Assembly (NCBI RefSeq): GCF_001700315.1
Contig: NZ_MASJ01000012.1
Span: 44,904-108,903 of the forward strand
Reading direction: 5' to 3'
Source: Caryophanon tenue
GTDB taxonomy: Bacteria > Bacillota > Bacilli > Bacillales_A > Planococcaceae
DNA: 64,000 bases
How positions within the stretch are numbered: the stretch's first letter is position 1; each line of letters opens with the position of its first letter. The position numbers were made by a program, and so were the translations under genes. Under the pieces are notes generated by a model. The model was not told the DNA's origin. It searched no databases and saw nothing but the letters and a program-made list of their open reading frames with translations. Below, in pieces: positions 1 through 12,126 of the stretch.

Positions 1-2669
<2,669 letters not shown>

Positions 2670-2688
2670 CTTGAACGTCCTCCTTAAA

Positions 2689-3471
2689 TTATGCTTCTTC
2701 TGTTACTGCGTCTGCGTCTTCGATACCTAATTCAGCTTTAATCCACTCGTAACCTTCAGCTTCTAGTTTTTGAGCTAATTCTTGGCCACCAGATTTAACT
2801 ATTTTACCTTGCATCATTACGTGAACGTAGTCAGGTGTGATGTAGTTAAGTAAACGTTGGTAGTGAGTGATCATTAAGCAGCCGAAACCTTCGTCGCGCA
2901 TTTCGTTGATCCCTTTAGATACTACTTTTAATGCGTCGATATCTAAACCAGAATCGATTTCATCTAAAATACCGAAAGTTGGTTTAATCATCATCATTTG
3001 TAAAATTTCGTTACGTTTTTTCTCACCGCCAGAGAAGCCTTCGTTTAAGTAACGTTGCGCCATTTCTTCTGGCATTTCTAAGAAGTCCATTGTTTTGTCT
3101 AATTCTTTGATGAATTTCATTAATGAAATTTCATCGCCTTCTTCACGACGTGCATTGATTGCAGAACGTAAGAAGTCAGCGTTTGTTACGCCAGCGATTT
3201 CTGATGGATATTGCATCGCAAGGAATAAACCTGCTTTTGCACGCTCATCAACTTCCATTTCTAAAACGTTTTCGCCATCAAGGAAAACTTCACCTTGTGT
3301 TACTTCATATTTAGGGTGACCCATAATTGCTGAAGCTAACGTTGATTTACCAGTACCGTTAGGACCCATGATTGCGTGTACTTCGTTTGTATTAATTGTA
3401 AGGTTTACACCTTTTAAAATCTCTTTACCGTCGATTTCAACGTGTAAATCTTTAATTTCTAAAGTTGCCAT
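2689..3471 (-). CDS. sufC: SufC, Fe-S assembly ATPase
   Basis: 260 residues from ATG 3469-3471, which has a GGAGG site 8 bases upstream. The open frame runs further up to 3516, but the extension has no better site and SufC proteins start with MATLEIKDLHV. It is an ABC-type soluble ATPase: Walker A GPNGTGKST at residues 36-44, signature LNEGFSGGEKKRNEI, Walker B GILDEIDSGLDID. It powers cluster assembly on the SufB/SufD scaffold. It is the first gene of the operon here. Confidence 0.96.
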   Translation of the reverse strand: MATLEIKDLHVEIDGKEILKGVNLTINTNEVHAIMGPNGTGKSTLASAIMGHPKYEVTQGEVFLDGENVLEMEVDERAKAGLFLAMQYPSEIAGVTNADFLRSAINARREEGDEISLMKFIKELDKTMDFLEMPEEMAQRYLNEGFSGGEKKRNEILQMMMIKPTFGILDEIDSGLDIDALKVVSKGINEMRDEGFGCLMITHYQRLLNYITPDYVHVMMQGKIVKSGGQELAQKLEAEGYEWIKAELGIEDADAVTEEA

Positions 3472-3531
3472 TATTATACCTCCGTATATGTTCATTATGA
3501 GAGAAATGCCCCTCATTTATCATCATTCACA

Positions 3532-3560
3532 ATCTTAACTGAAAAGCAAAGTCAATGCAA
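3532..3560 (-). promoter_or_regulatory. Candidate suf operon promoter
   Basis: On the minus strand TTGCAT (3555-3560) is followed after exactly 17 bases by TAAGAT (3532-3537), a fair sigma-A type promoter about 60 bases upstream of the sufC start. No known operator was recognised next to it. Inferred from consensus match only. Confidence 0.4.
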
Positions 3561-3798
3561 CAAATTAGAATCATTTTAATGTAAGAGTTTTTAAATTTTC
3601 TGCTTGCCTATGCAAAATAATTATACATATCACAGTAATAACAAGGATTTGGTGATTTTCCATGAACTTCATATTTTCAATAAGAATCACCTAATTGAGA
3701 ATTAATTTCACTAATTGTGCATGTTTTTTAAACGTTGCTATCATTTTACTTATCATAATGCCTTCCGCTTCGAACATTTGCTATGGAACGCTAAAGAA

Positions 3799-3826
3799 GC
3801 AGCCTACGTGTTTATACGTAGACTGC
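3799..3826 (-). terminator. Candidate terminator after gltD
   Basis: Inverted repeat GCAG-C-CTACGT / ACGTAG-A-CTGC, one mismatch, short loop, 60 bases past the gltD stop. On the minus strand it is followed by TTCTTT, a weak T tract. The rest of the 3472-3888 spacer, about 417 bases, holds only the suf promoter and no supported gene. Confidence 0.5.
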
Positions 3827-3888
3827 TCAATCTATTAGAAAGAGGCGATACTTTGGGGGTAATGCCTCGTTTCTACCTATTAGATATG

Positions 3889-5370
3889 TTACAGAGACAC
3901 AACTTCCTTCGCTAAAAACGTATGGATAGCTGCTGCGGCTTCGCGTCCTTCACGAATCGCCCATACTACTAAACTTTGTCCGCGGCGCGCATCTCCTGCT
4001 GTAAATACGCCTGGCACTGTCGTTTGGTAATCTTTAATTGTTGCTGCGACACGATTATTAATTAGCTCTACGCCAAATCGTTCTGGTAAGCTGCGTTCTA
4101 CACCTTCGAAGCCGATTGCTACAAAGACATAATCTACAGGCCATACTTTTTCTGTACCTGGCAGCTCTTTAAAGTAATGGAAGCCGTCTTCACCTAAGAT
4201 TTTTTCCATATAAATTGTGTGTAACTCTTTAATGTTGCCCTCTGTATCTGAGACGATTTTTTCCGTCTGGATACAATATTCACGTGGGTCACGTCCTAAT
4301 TTCGCGTCCACTTCTTCGTAAGCATAATCAAATGTAAAAATGCTTGGGTCTTTTGGCCACATCGTTTCTTCTGTACGTGCATTTGGTAATTTTGGATGCT
4401 TACCAAACTGGACAACCGATTTACAGTTTTGACGAATCGCTGTTGCGACACAGTCTGCACCTGTATCACCACCACCGATAATGATAACGTTTTTCCCTTC
4501 TACATTCATCGCTTGCCCATCTTCAAAGTTTGAACGCACATAACTCTTTGTTACGCTCGTTAAATAATCCATCGCTAGTACCACACCGTTGCCTTCTGAG
4601 CCTTCAATACGTAACTCACGCTGCTTTTGCGCACCTGTCGCAAGTAATACGGCATCATACTGTGCGCGAAGTTCCTCCGCTGTAATGTCAACACCGACTG
4701 TTGTGTTGTACACAAAATCAATACCTTCTTGCTGTAACAAACGAATACGACGCTCAATAACTTCCTTTTCAAGCTTCATATTCGGAATACCATACATTAA
4801 TAAGCCACCAGCTCGGTCATCGCGCTCATATACCGTTACGCTATGACCTTGTTGATTTAACTCGTCCGCTGCCGCTAAACCAGCCGGACCTGAACCGATA
4901 ATCGCCACCTTTTTCCCTGTGCGAGTACGCGGAACACGTGGCATTACCCAACCTTCTTCAAAGCCTTTATCAATAATCGAACGTTCAATAGATTTAATGG
5001 CTACAGCGGGTTCATTAATACCGAGTACACATGAGCTTTCACAAGGCGCTGGACAAACACGCCCTGTAAACTCTGGGAAATTATTCGTTAAATGTAAACG
5101 GTCTAACGCTTCCTTCCACTGTCCACGGTATACTAAGTCGTTCCACTCGGGAATAACATTGTTGATTGGACACCCTGCTGCTGTACCACGAATTTCAATC
5201 CCCATATGGCAAAATGGTGTGCCACAATCCATACAACGTGCACCTTGTGTTTGCAAATCTTTATCCGATAGGCGTGTCGCATACTCTCCAAAATGCTCGA
5301 TACGCGCTAATGGTGGTTGTTCTTTCGTTTTTTGTCGTTTATATTCGATAAATCCTGTTGGTTTTCCCAC
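3889..5370 (-). CDS. gltD: Glutamate synthase small subunit
   Basis: 493 residues when started at GTG 5368-5370, the same length as B. subtilis GltD. A GGAGGGG site lies 6 bases upstream, and the product begins GKPTGF as in the family. A longer open frame to 5427 would overlap gltA by 44 bases and adds non-family sequence. N-terminal iron-sulfur cysteines are seen in CMDCGTPFCH, AAGCPINN and CPAPCESSC. FAD/NADPH Rossmann motifs follow (GSGPAGLAAADEL, GGGDTGADCV). It passes electrons from NADPH to the large subunit for glutamate formation from glutamine and 2-oxoglutarate. It lies 13 bases after gltA. Confidence 0.96.
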   Translation of the reverse strand: MGKPTGFIEYKRQKTKEQPPLARIEHFGEYATRLSDKDLQTQGARCMDCGTPFCHMGIEIRGTAAGCPINNVIPEWNDLVYRGQWKEALDRLHLTNNFPEFTGRVCPAPCESSCVLGINEPAVAIKSIERSIIDKGFEEGWVMPRVPRTRTGKKVAIIGSGPAGLAAADELNQQGHSVTVYERDDRAGGLLMYGIPNMKLEKEVIERRIRLLQQEGIDFVYNTTVGVDITAEELRAQYDAVLLATGAQKQRELRIEGSEGNGVVLAMDYLTSVTKSYVRSNFEDGQAMNVEGKNVIIIGGGDTGADCVATAIRQNCKSVVQFGKHPKLPNARTEETMWPKDPSIFTFDYAYEEVDAKLGRDPREYCIQTEKIVSDTEGNIKELHTIYMEKILGEDGFHYFKELPGTEKVWPVDYVFVAIGFEGVERSLPERFGVELINNRVAATIKDYQTTVPGVFTAGDARRGQSLVVWAIREGREAAAAIHTFLAKEVVSL

Positions 5371-5383
5371 AGTGAACCCCTCC

Positions 5384-8300
5384 TTAATTACTTGAAGCTG
5401 CGTATTGTGTGCCTGTCGCTTTTGCAAACGCTTGTAGTGCCGCTTCTTTTTCTGTTGCCCCTTGCATTTTGAAGTATTCCATTTGGTCTAGCATGTCTTG
5501 GTAATCTGTCGGTACGACTTTGACAAAACGTTTCACCGTATTATCCCAATCCGCTAGTACATCTAACGCTTTGTTACTGCCTGTCATATTTAAGTGCTCA
5601 ATAATTAATTGACGCACAACTTCTTTTTCAACGTCTAATTCTAACTGTTCAAAGCGAATCATCTCCATATTACATACCGCTTTAAAACTTTCTGCGTTTG
5701 TCGGTAGGACGTACGCAATACCACCTGACATACCTGCTGCAAAGTTTTTACCTGCATCTCCTAAAATAACGACTTTGCCACCTGTCATATACTCTAAACC
5801 GTGGTCGCCAATCCCTTCAACGACAACGTGTGCCCCTGAATTACGTACCGCAAAACGATGCCCTGCACGTCCATTCATAAACACCTTACCGCTCGTTGCT
5901 CCGTATAAGCAGACGTTACCACCGATAACGTTTTTCTCTTGCTCACCTTTAATTGGTGCAATCGCGGCAAGCTTACCACCTGATAAGCCTTTACCGAAGT
6001 AGTCATTCACATCGCCCGTACATGTCATGGTCATACCACGTGGGATAAATGCGCCAAAGCTTTGCCCTGCTGGACCTGTAAAATGCAGTTTTAACGTATC
6101 TTCTGGCAAGCCTTTTTCACCGTATTTACGTGAAATTTCACTACCAACGATTGTTCCAACAACACGGTCTGTATTTTTAATTGGGAACGATAACTCTACT
6201 TGTTCCCCATTTTGAATCGCTGGTTGTACAGCGTCGAATAAACGAGTCATATCAAAGCTTTCCGCAATAAAGTGATTTTGCTCTTCTTGCTTCGTACGGA
6301 CACCATCTACTTGATGTAATAACTTCGATAAGTCAAGCTGCGATGCTTTCCAGTGTGCTTGTGCGCGTTCGCTTATTTGCAGCACATCTGTACGTCCAAC
6401 CATTTCTTCTACCGTACGGAAGCCTAAGCTTGCCATAATTTCACGCATTTCTTGTGCGATAAAGCGCATATAGTTCACGATATGGTCTGCTGAACCAGTA
6501 AACTTCGCACGTAACTCTGGGTTTTGTGTTGCTACACCGACTGGACATGTATCTAAATGACATGCACGCATCATAATACAACCCATTACGATTAATGGTG
6601 CTGTCGCGAAGCCGTATTCCTCAGCACCAAGTAATGCTGCCATCACCACATCTTTACCCGTCATTAACTTGCCATCTGTTTCAAGTGTGACACGCTCACG
6701 TAGACCATTTAACATTAATGTTTGGTGCGCTTCTGCTAATCCTAATTCCCACGGCAATCCTGTATGTTGAATCGACGTTTTCGGTGACGCACCTGTACCA
6801 CCATCGTAGCCTGATACAACGATGACATCTGCTGCACCTTTTGCTACACCAGCTGCAATTGTACCTACACCTGCTTTTGATACAAGTTTTACCGAAATGC
6901 GTGCATGACGGTTCGCATTTTTTAAATCATGAATTAATTGTGCCATATCTTCAATTGAATAAATGTCATGGTGCGGTGGTGGTGAAATTAAGCCAACACC
7001 TGTTGTTGAACCACGTACATCGGCTACCCATGGATACACTTTATTACCTGGTAACTGACCACCTTCACCTGGCTTTGCACCTTGGGCCATTTTAATTTGT
7101 AGCTCGTCCGCATTTACAAGATAATGTGATTTTACTCCGAAACGCCCTGATGCAATTTGTTTAATGGCACTACGGCGGTCATCACCATTTGCATCTTTTG
7201 TAAAGCGCGCTGGGTCTTCCCCACCTTCACCTGAATTTGAACGAGCGCCTAAACGGTTCATCGCAATCGCTAATGTTTCATGCGCCTCTTGTGATAGTGA
7301 ACCAAATGACATCGCACCTGATTTAAAGCGTTTCACGATGCTTTCAATTGGTTCTACATCATCAATTGAAATTGCTGTGCGCTCACTAAAGCTAAATAAA
7401 TTACGTAGGAAACCTAAGCTCTCCTCATTGGCCATCTCTGAGAACATACGGTATAGGCCAATATCATTTTTTCGTGCTGCCCATTGCAGTGTGTGAATTG
7501 TTTTCGGATTAAATGCGTGGTGTTCACCATTTGCGCGCCACTGAAATTGAGAGCCTGACTCTAGCTCATCTGTCGTTGCATGTGCTACTGCAAAACGACG
7601 TTTCGCCTCTTCACCAATCGTTGTTAAGTCGATACCATCAATTTGAGATGCTGTACCTGTGAAATGCTCATCAATCACTTCTTTTGCAATACCTACCGCT
7701 TCAAAAATTTGTGCACCTCGGTATGATTGCACCGTTGAGATCCCCATTTTTGACATTACTTTGACAACACCTTCACTTGCCCCTTTACGGAACTTGCGCA
7801 CCGCTTTGTCATAATCAATGTCTAAGTGACCGTTTGTAATAGCTTCTTGAATCGTTGCATATGCTAAGTACGGGTGAATCGCATCAACACCAAAGCCGAT
7901 AAGTGCTGCGAAATGATGTACCTCACGTGCTTCTGCTGAGTGAGCAATTAAGCTCACTTGTGTACGTTTTCCTGTACGCACTAAATATTGATGTAAGCTA
8001 CTTACTGCTAACAACATCGGAATTGTCGGCGTTTTCGGATTGTCTAACTCGTCCGTTAATACGAGTAATGTCACACCTTGTGCAATTGCCGCATCCGCTT
8101 CTTGACGAATACGTACTAACTCTTTATCTAAATCTTCGGTAAATTGAAGTGAGATGGCCGTACCTTGGAAATCAAGCTCAATATTTGACGTAATTTGGTC
8201 GAACTCTCCAGACGTTAACACCGGTGCATCGAGTAAAATTCGCTTTGCATTGTCGGCTGTTGGATGTAATAAATCCCCCTCAGCACCAAGCATCGTCATT

Positions 8301-9892
8301 GTCGATGTCACGATATGTTCACGAATAGAGTCAATTGGTGGGTTCGTTACTTGCGCAAATAATTGCTTGAAATAATTAAATAATGATTGTGGGCGGTCTG
8401 ATAACACAGCAAGCGGTGTATCATTCCCCATTGAGCCAAGTGGGTCTTTCCCTTCTTTTGCAAGTAGCACAATATACTTTTGAACATCTTCAAATGTATA
8501 GCCATATACTTTTTGACGCAGTGTTAATTCTTCAATGCGCGCTGGTACTTCCTCTTGTGATTTCACAGTCAGTAAGTTTTGCTCTAACCAATCTGCATAT
8601 GGATGCGCCGCTGCCATTTCTGTTTTCAACTCATCATCTGACACAATTTTACCTGCTTCTAAGTCGATTAATAGCATACGTCCTGGTGCAACGTTTTCTT
8701 TGTACACCACTTCGTCCTCTGTCACGTCAACAACACCTGTTTCTGACGAGAAGATGATATGGTCATCTGTCGTTACGTAATAACGTGCTGGTCGTAAGCC
8801 GTTACGGTCTAAAATGGCACCAATTTGTTTGCCATCTGTGAAACAAATTGCAGTTGGTCCATCCCATGGTTCCATTAAGCTTGCATGGTATGAGTAAAAT
8901 GCTTTTTTGTCGTCTGCAATATGTGGATTTTCTGTCCATGGCTCTGGAATTAACATCATCGCTGTGTGCGCTGGTGTACGTCCTGCTAACACGAAAAATT
9001 CAAATGCGTTATCAAGCATCGATGAATCCGAACCTGATGTATCAATGATTGGTAGTAATTTTTGTAAGTCGTCACCAAATGCTTCTGACACGAAACGTTG
9101 TTCACGTGCGCGCATCCAGTTAATATTGCCGCGTAATGTGTTAATCTCACCGTTGTGGATAATGTAGCGGTTCGGGTGGGCACGTTGCCAGCTTGGGAAT
9201 GTGTTTGTAGAGTAGCGAGAGTGTACCAGTGCGAAAGCTGATACAAAATCTTCATGCTGTAGGTCTTCGTAGAATGTGCGTACTTCTTCTGGATTTAAAA
9301 GCCCTTTAAATACCATTGTACGGCTTGACATACTTGGGCAGTAGAATGTAAATCCTTGCTGTGTTGCCCAATGCTCAACTTGTTTGCGGATGATATATAA
9401 TTTACGCTCGAACGCTAGGTCTTCCACCCCAACTGCACCGATAAATAATTGGCGAACGAACGGTGCTGTTTCTTTTGCACTTTTGCGTAAAGGCGTTGCA
9501 TTTGTCGGAGCTGTGCGCCATCCGATTAATTGCTGCCCTTCTTCTGCGATTAATTCGTTAAATTTCGCTTCAATTTGTAGGCGTTCTTGTTCGTTTTGCG
9601 TAAAGAAGATTTGTGCTACACCATACTTACCACGTTCTGGTAAACTAAACTGTGTCACATGCTTTGTAAAGTACATATGTGGAATCTCCACCATGATGCC
9701 CGCGCCATCTCCTGTGCCATCTCCACCACGACCTGCGCGATGCTCTAAACGACATAACATTTCTAAACCTTTCAACACGATGTCATGTGATGGAATGCCT
9801 TTAATATTGGCATACATCCCGATACCACATGCGTCATGCTCATTTCCTGGATTATATAAACCTTGCTGTTCTGGATATTGATGAAAAGTCAT
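5384..9892 (-). CDS. gltA: Glutamate synthase large subunit
   Basis: 1502 residues from ATG 9890-9892, with GGGGGG 7 bases upstream; a TTG five codons earlier lies inside that site and is unlikely to be used. The sequence EHDACGIGM carries the N-terminal nucleophile cysteine (residue 22), exposed after propeptide cleavage, of a class II glutamine amidotransferase. The FMN-binding synthase barrel holds the 3Fe-4S cysteines in CIMMRACHLDTCPVG. The C-terminal GXGXG-repeat beta-helix includes GGNVCLYGATSGKVFMNG. It makes glutamate from glutamine and 2-oxoglutarate with GltD. It is transcribed divergently from gltC. Confidence 0.97.
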   Translation of the reverse strand: MTFHQYPEQQGLYNPGNEHDACGIGMYANIKGIPSHDIVLKGLEMLCRLEHRAGRGGDGTGDGAGIMVEIPHMYFTKHVTQFSLPERGKYGVAQIFFTQNEQERLQIEAKFNELIAEEGQQLIGWRTAPTNATPLRKSAKETAPFVRQLFIGAVGVEDLAFERKLYIIRKQVEHWATQQGFTFYCPSMSSRTMVFKGLLNPEEVRTFYEDLQHEDFVSAFALVHSRYSTNTFPSWQRAHPNRYIIHNGEINTLRGNINWMRAREQRFVSEAFGDDLQKLLPIIDTSGSDSSMLDNAFEFFVLAGRTPAHTAMMLIPEPWTENPHIADDKKAFYSYHASLMEPWDGPTAICFTDGKQIGAILDRNGLRPARYYVTTDDHIIFSSETGVVDVTEDEVVYKENVAPGRMLLIDLEAGKIVSDDELKTEMAAAHPYADWLEQNLLTVKSQEEVPARIEELTLRQKVYGYTFEDVQKYIVLLAKEGKDPLGSMGNDTPLAVLSDRPQSLFNYFKQLFAQVTNPPIDSIREHIVTSTMTMLGAEGDLLHPTADNAKRILLDAPVLTSGEFDQITSNIELDFQGTAISLQFTEDLDKELVRIRQEADAAIAQGVTLLVLTDELDNPKTPTIPMLLAVSSLHQYLVRTGKRTQVSLIAHSAEAREVHHFAALIGFGVDAIHPYLAYATIQEAITNGHLDIDYDKAVRKFRKGASEGVVKVMSKMGISTVQSYRGAQIFEAVGIAKEVIDEHFTGTASQIDGIDLTTIGEEAKRRFAVAHATTDELESGSQFQWRANGEHHAFNPKTIHTLQWAARKNDIGLYRMFSEMANEESLGFLRNLFSFSERTAISIDDVEPIESIVKRFKSGAMSFGSLSQEAHETLAIAMNRLGARSNSGEGGEDPARFTKDANGDDRRSAIKQIASGRFGVKSHYLVNADELQIKMAQGAKPGEGGQLPGNKVYPWVADVRGSTTGVGLISPPPHHDIYSIEDMAQLIHDLKNANRHARISVKLVSKAGVGTIAAGVAKGAADVIVVSGYDGGTGASPKTSIQHTGLPWELGLAEAHQTLMLNGLRERVTLETDGKLMTGKDVVMAALLGAEEYGFATAPLIVMGCIMMRACHLDTCPVGVATQNPELRAKFTGSADHIVNYMRFIAQEMREIMASLGFRTVEEMVGRTDVLQISERAQAHWKASQLDLSKLLHQVDGVRTKQEEQNHFIAESFDMTRLFDAVQPAIQNGEQVELSFPIKNTDRVVGTIVGSEISRKYGEKGLPEDTLKLHFTGPAGQSFGAFIPRGMTMTCTGDVNDYFGKGLSGGKLAAIAPIKGEQEKNVIGGNVCLYGATSGKVFMNGRAGHRFAVRNSGAHVVVEGIGDHGLEYMTGGKVVILGDAGKNFAAGMSGGIAYVLPTNAESFKAVCNMEMIRFEQLELDVEKEVVRQLIIEHLNMTGSNKALDVLADWDNTVKRFVKVVPTDYQDMLDQMEYFKMQGATEKEAALQAFAKATGTQYAASSN

Positions 9893-9974
9893 TGTAAATC
9901 CCCCCAAAGTTTCTGTACGGTTTTCGTATTCTCATTTTAAAGTTTTCAAATTCATATAAACAATATATAATTTG

Positions 9975-9999
9975 GATAGAAACTATCTGAAAATTAGAT
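9975..9999. promoter_or_regulatory. GltC-type operator dyads between gltA and gltC
   Basis: Two overlapping dyads lie in the 124-base gltA-gltC spacer: GATAG-AAA-CTATC (9975-9987) and ATCT-N7-AGAT (9985-9999). The second matches the T-N11-A form of LysR-type boxes and resembles the GltC boxes described upstream of B. subtilis gltA/gltC. It sits just before the gltC start, where it could serve both autoregulation and gltA activation. TATAAT-like sequence is close by. Binding is inferred. Confidence 0.6.
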
Positions 10000-10016
10000 T
10001 AATGAGGTGAAAAGTC

Positions 10017-10919
10017 TTGGAATTACGCCAATTACGTTACTTCGTTGAGGTAGCTGAACGTGAACATATTTCTGAAGCTGCTGAACATTTACATGTCGCG
10101 CAATCCGCGATTAGCCGGCAAATTGCCAATTTAGAGGACGAATTAGGAACGGCATTATTTGAACGAATCGGACGTAACGTCAAACTCACGCCCGTAGGTA
10201 AAATCTTTTTAGAGCACACATTAACCGCTCTAAAAGCAATTGACTTTGCCGAAAAACAAGTCGAGGAATTTTTAGACCCGACAAAGGGAACGATTAAAAT
10301 TGGTTTCCCAACAAGTTTAGCTAGCTATTTACTCCCAACCATCATTTCTGCGTTTAAACGTGAATACCCTGATATTTCTTTCCAATTACGCCAAGGCTCC
10401 TATCGATTTTTAATTGAGTCTGTCAAAAATCGTGAAATCAATTTAGCCTTTTTAGGACCGTTACCACCAAAAGATGAAATGATTGAACCAGTCGTGCTGT
10501 TTAGTGAAAATATTTCTGCGCTACTGCCTGCCAATCATCGTCTCGCCAAAGAAAAAAGCATTAACTTAATTGATTTAAAGGACGAGGATTTTGTGCTCTT
10601 CCCCGAAAATTATATTTTGAATAAAGTAGCTGTCGATGCTTGCCGTTCTGTTGGATTTATCCCTAACATTACGTCTGTCGGCGAAGATATGGATGCCATT
10701 AAAGGGCTTGTTGCAGCAGGCGTTGGCGTCAGCTTATTACCCGAAAGTTCATTTTACGATTCAACGCCGCGCTTTACGACGAAAATTCCAATTGCTCTGC
10801 CGTCTATCCGCCGAACAGTTGGCATTATTTCACCGTTAAATCGTGAACTTGCACCGTCTGAAAAAGTGTTTTTAGAATTTGTAAATAGCTTTTTCTCTCG
10901 CTTAAGTCAGTTCCAGTAA
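10017..10919 (+). CDS. gltC: LysR-family regulator GltC
   Basis: 300 residues starting at TTG 10017-10019 with GAGGTGA a few bases upstream; the product begins MELRQLRYFVEVAERE like B. subtilis GltC. N-terminal winged HTH (ISEAAEHLHVAQSAISRQI), then a LysR effector domain. Known GltC activates gltAB when 2-oxoglutarate is plentiful and responds to glutamate dehydrogenase. The divergent position next to gltA and close family resemblance throughout make the call firm. Confidence 0.94.
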   Translation: MELRQLRYFVEVAEREHISEAAEHLHVAQSAISRQIANLEDELGTALFERIGRNVKLTPVGKIFLEHTLTALKAIDFAEKQVEEFLDPTKGTIKIGFPTSLASYLLPTIISAFKREYPDISFQLRQGSYRFLIESVKNREINLAFLGPLPPKDEMIEPVVLFSENISALLPANHRLAKEKSINLIDLKDEDFVLFPENYILNKVAVDACRSVGFIPNITSVGEDMDAIKGLVAAGVGVSLLPESSFYDSTPRFTTKIPIALPSIRRTVGIISPLNRELAPSEKVFLEFVNSFFSRLSQFQ

Positions 10920-11003
10920 TCGTTATTTTATATGGGTAACATACATTTTCCACCGATAAAACGCTTAACTTTTAGTAAAAATTTGATTATTGAAACTACA
11001 AAA

Positions 11004-11255
11004 GAGACCGGGACAGACCTCTATTTCTGATGAAAATAGGTGCATTGAGATGATAAGAATTTGCGGGTGCGTCTTGACACAAGCGGCGACTTCAGCAGGA
11101 ATAGCAATGTTTTTCTGCGACGAGTAACCGCAGGAGCATGCGCTTGAGACTACAGGCTCAAGCCATGCCTGCGAAACGCGTCTGCTATGTGGCGTAGCAC
11201 CAAAAGCAAAAAATATCCTTCAGCAGTTGTCGTTGCTGAAGGATATTTCGCTCTG
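11004..11255. repeat. Dispersed intergenic repeat, long copy
   Basis: The 383-base gap between gltC and hiuH holds no gene but a structured element. It starts with GGGACAGACC, has an imperfect long hairpin at 11129-11173 (arms CGCAGG..CATG..GCTTGAG and CTCAAGC.CATG.CCTGCG), and ends with a perfect 15-bp hairpin 11211-11248 built on AATATCCTTCAGCA. The segment 11183-11248 recurs in inverse orientation at 37152-37217, including the phrase TGCTACGCCACATAGC. The end hairpin is suited to terminate gltC and, from the other side, hiuH. Confidence 0.8.
11211..11248. terminator. Bidirectional terminator hairpin inside the repeat
   Basis: Perfect 15-bp arms AAATATCCTTCAGCA / TGCTGAAGGATATTT with an 8-base loop, between convergent gltC and hiuH. 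T tracts are formed by the arm ends and adjoining bases on the minus strand (TTTTTTGC). Confidence 0.7.
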
Positions 11256-11302
11256 TCCGAAACGCTTCGTTTTATCTCACATTCCTCTTTTTAATGCCTT
11301 TG

Positions 11303-11650
11303 CTAGCTTCCTCGATATACTTGATAATTCCACGGAGAAACAATGAGTGGAATATGATAATGCTCTTGTTCATCTGAAATTTGAAAGCGTACAGGAATGT
11401 CACTTAAAAAATGTGGCTGCGCTAACGTAACACCTTGCGCTTCAAAATATGTATCAACTGAAAATGTCAGCTCATATTTCCCAGTAACCGCCTGTTCAAA
11501 AATTGGTGTGTCACAACGCCCTTGTGCATTTGTTTCAACCGTTTTTACCGTTTCCCAATGCCCCTCTACATACATCGAGGCTGTAATTTTCACCCCACTT
11601 GCTGGTCGTCCGTGATAAACATCTAGCACATGCGTTGTAATCGTCGTCAT
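11303..11650 (-). CDS. 5-hydroxyisourate hydrolase
   Basis: 115 residues, transthyretin-like family (HiuH/PucM). It hydrolyses 5-hydroxyisourate, the product of uricase, to OHCU. N-terminal TTHVLDVYHGRPASGVKI and the C-terminal YRGS tetrapeptide are diagnostic active-site signatures; LIVSPWNYQVYRGS closes the protein. The start overlaps the uraD stop by four bases (ATGA), so the pair is translationally coupled. Together with the upstream permease it forms a purine-degradation operon. Confidence 0.95.
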   Translation of the reverse strand: MTTITTHVLDVYHGRPASGVKITASMYVEGHWETVKTVETNAQGRCDTPIFEQAVTGKYELTFSVDTYFEAQGVTLAQPHFLSDIPVRFQISDEQEHYHIPLIVSPWNYQVYRGS

Positions 11651-12114
11651 ACACTCACCCCCACAATATCATCAAAACGGAAACGAGCAATTTGAATGAC
11701 TTGTGCCAATGCTTCTGCAAACTCCGCTTGCCTTGTATTCGTTAAACGCTGCTGCATTAGCGCATAAATGGTATCAGCACTTTTCCCCTTTACTGCTACG
11801 ATAAATGGGAAGCCAAACGTCTCTTCGTACGCTTTATTCACACGCTGAAAATTTGTATATTGCTCCTGTGTCAGCTGTTTCAAGCCTGCTTGTTGCTGCT
11901 CCGCTACAGAATGATTCGTCATTTGAATATTCGCACCTAAGCTTGGGTGTGCTTGTAGAAGCGCTACTTGCTGTGCCTCTGTTAGCTGCTGTACTTCATT
12001 AACGAACGCTTGAAATAATGTTTCTGCATCGGTATACTGCGCTCGTTCAAATACTTGTTCAACGATATATGATGAGTTTTCAAAAATATGTTCAAATTGC
12101 TGTGCTGTATACAT
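11647..12114 (-). CDS. OHCU decarboxylase
   Basis: 155 residues from ATG 12112-12114, with GGGGAT about 8 bases upstream; a TTG two codons earlier is too close to that site. The family (UraD/PucL N-terminal domain) converts OHCU to S-allantoin. Typical segments are LLQAHPSLGA and the FGFPFIVAVKGKS motif. In B. subtilis this domain is fused to uricase in PucL; here it stands alone, and no uricase domain was found in the window. It lies 12 bases after the permease gene and overlaps hiuH. Confidence 0.92.
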   Translation of the reverse strand: MYTAQQFEHIFENSSYIVEQVFERAQYTDAETLFQAFVNEVQQLTEAQQVALLQAHPSLGANIQMTNHSVAEQQQAGLKQLTQEQYTNFQRVNKAYEETFGFPFIVAVKGKSADTIYALMQQRLTNTRQAEFAEALAQVIQIARFRFDDIVGVSV

Positions 12115-12126
12115 GCCCAAATCCCC

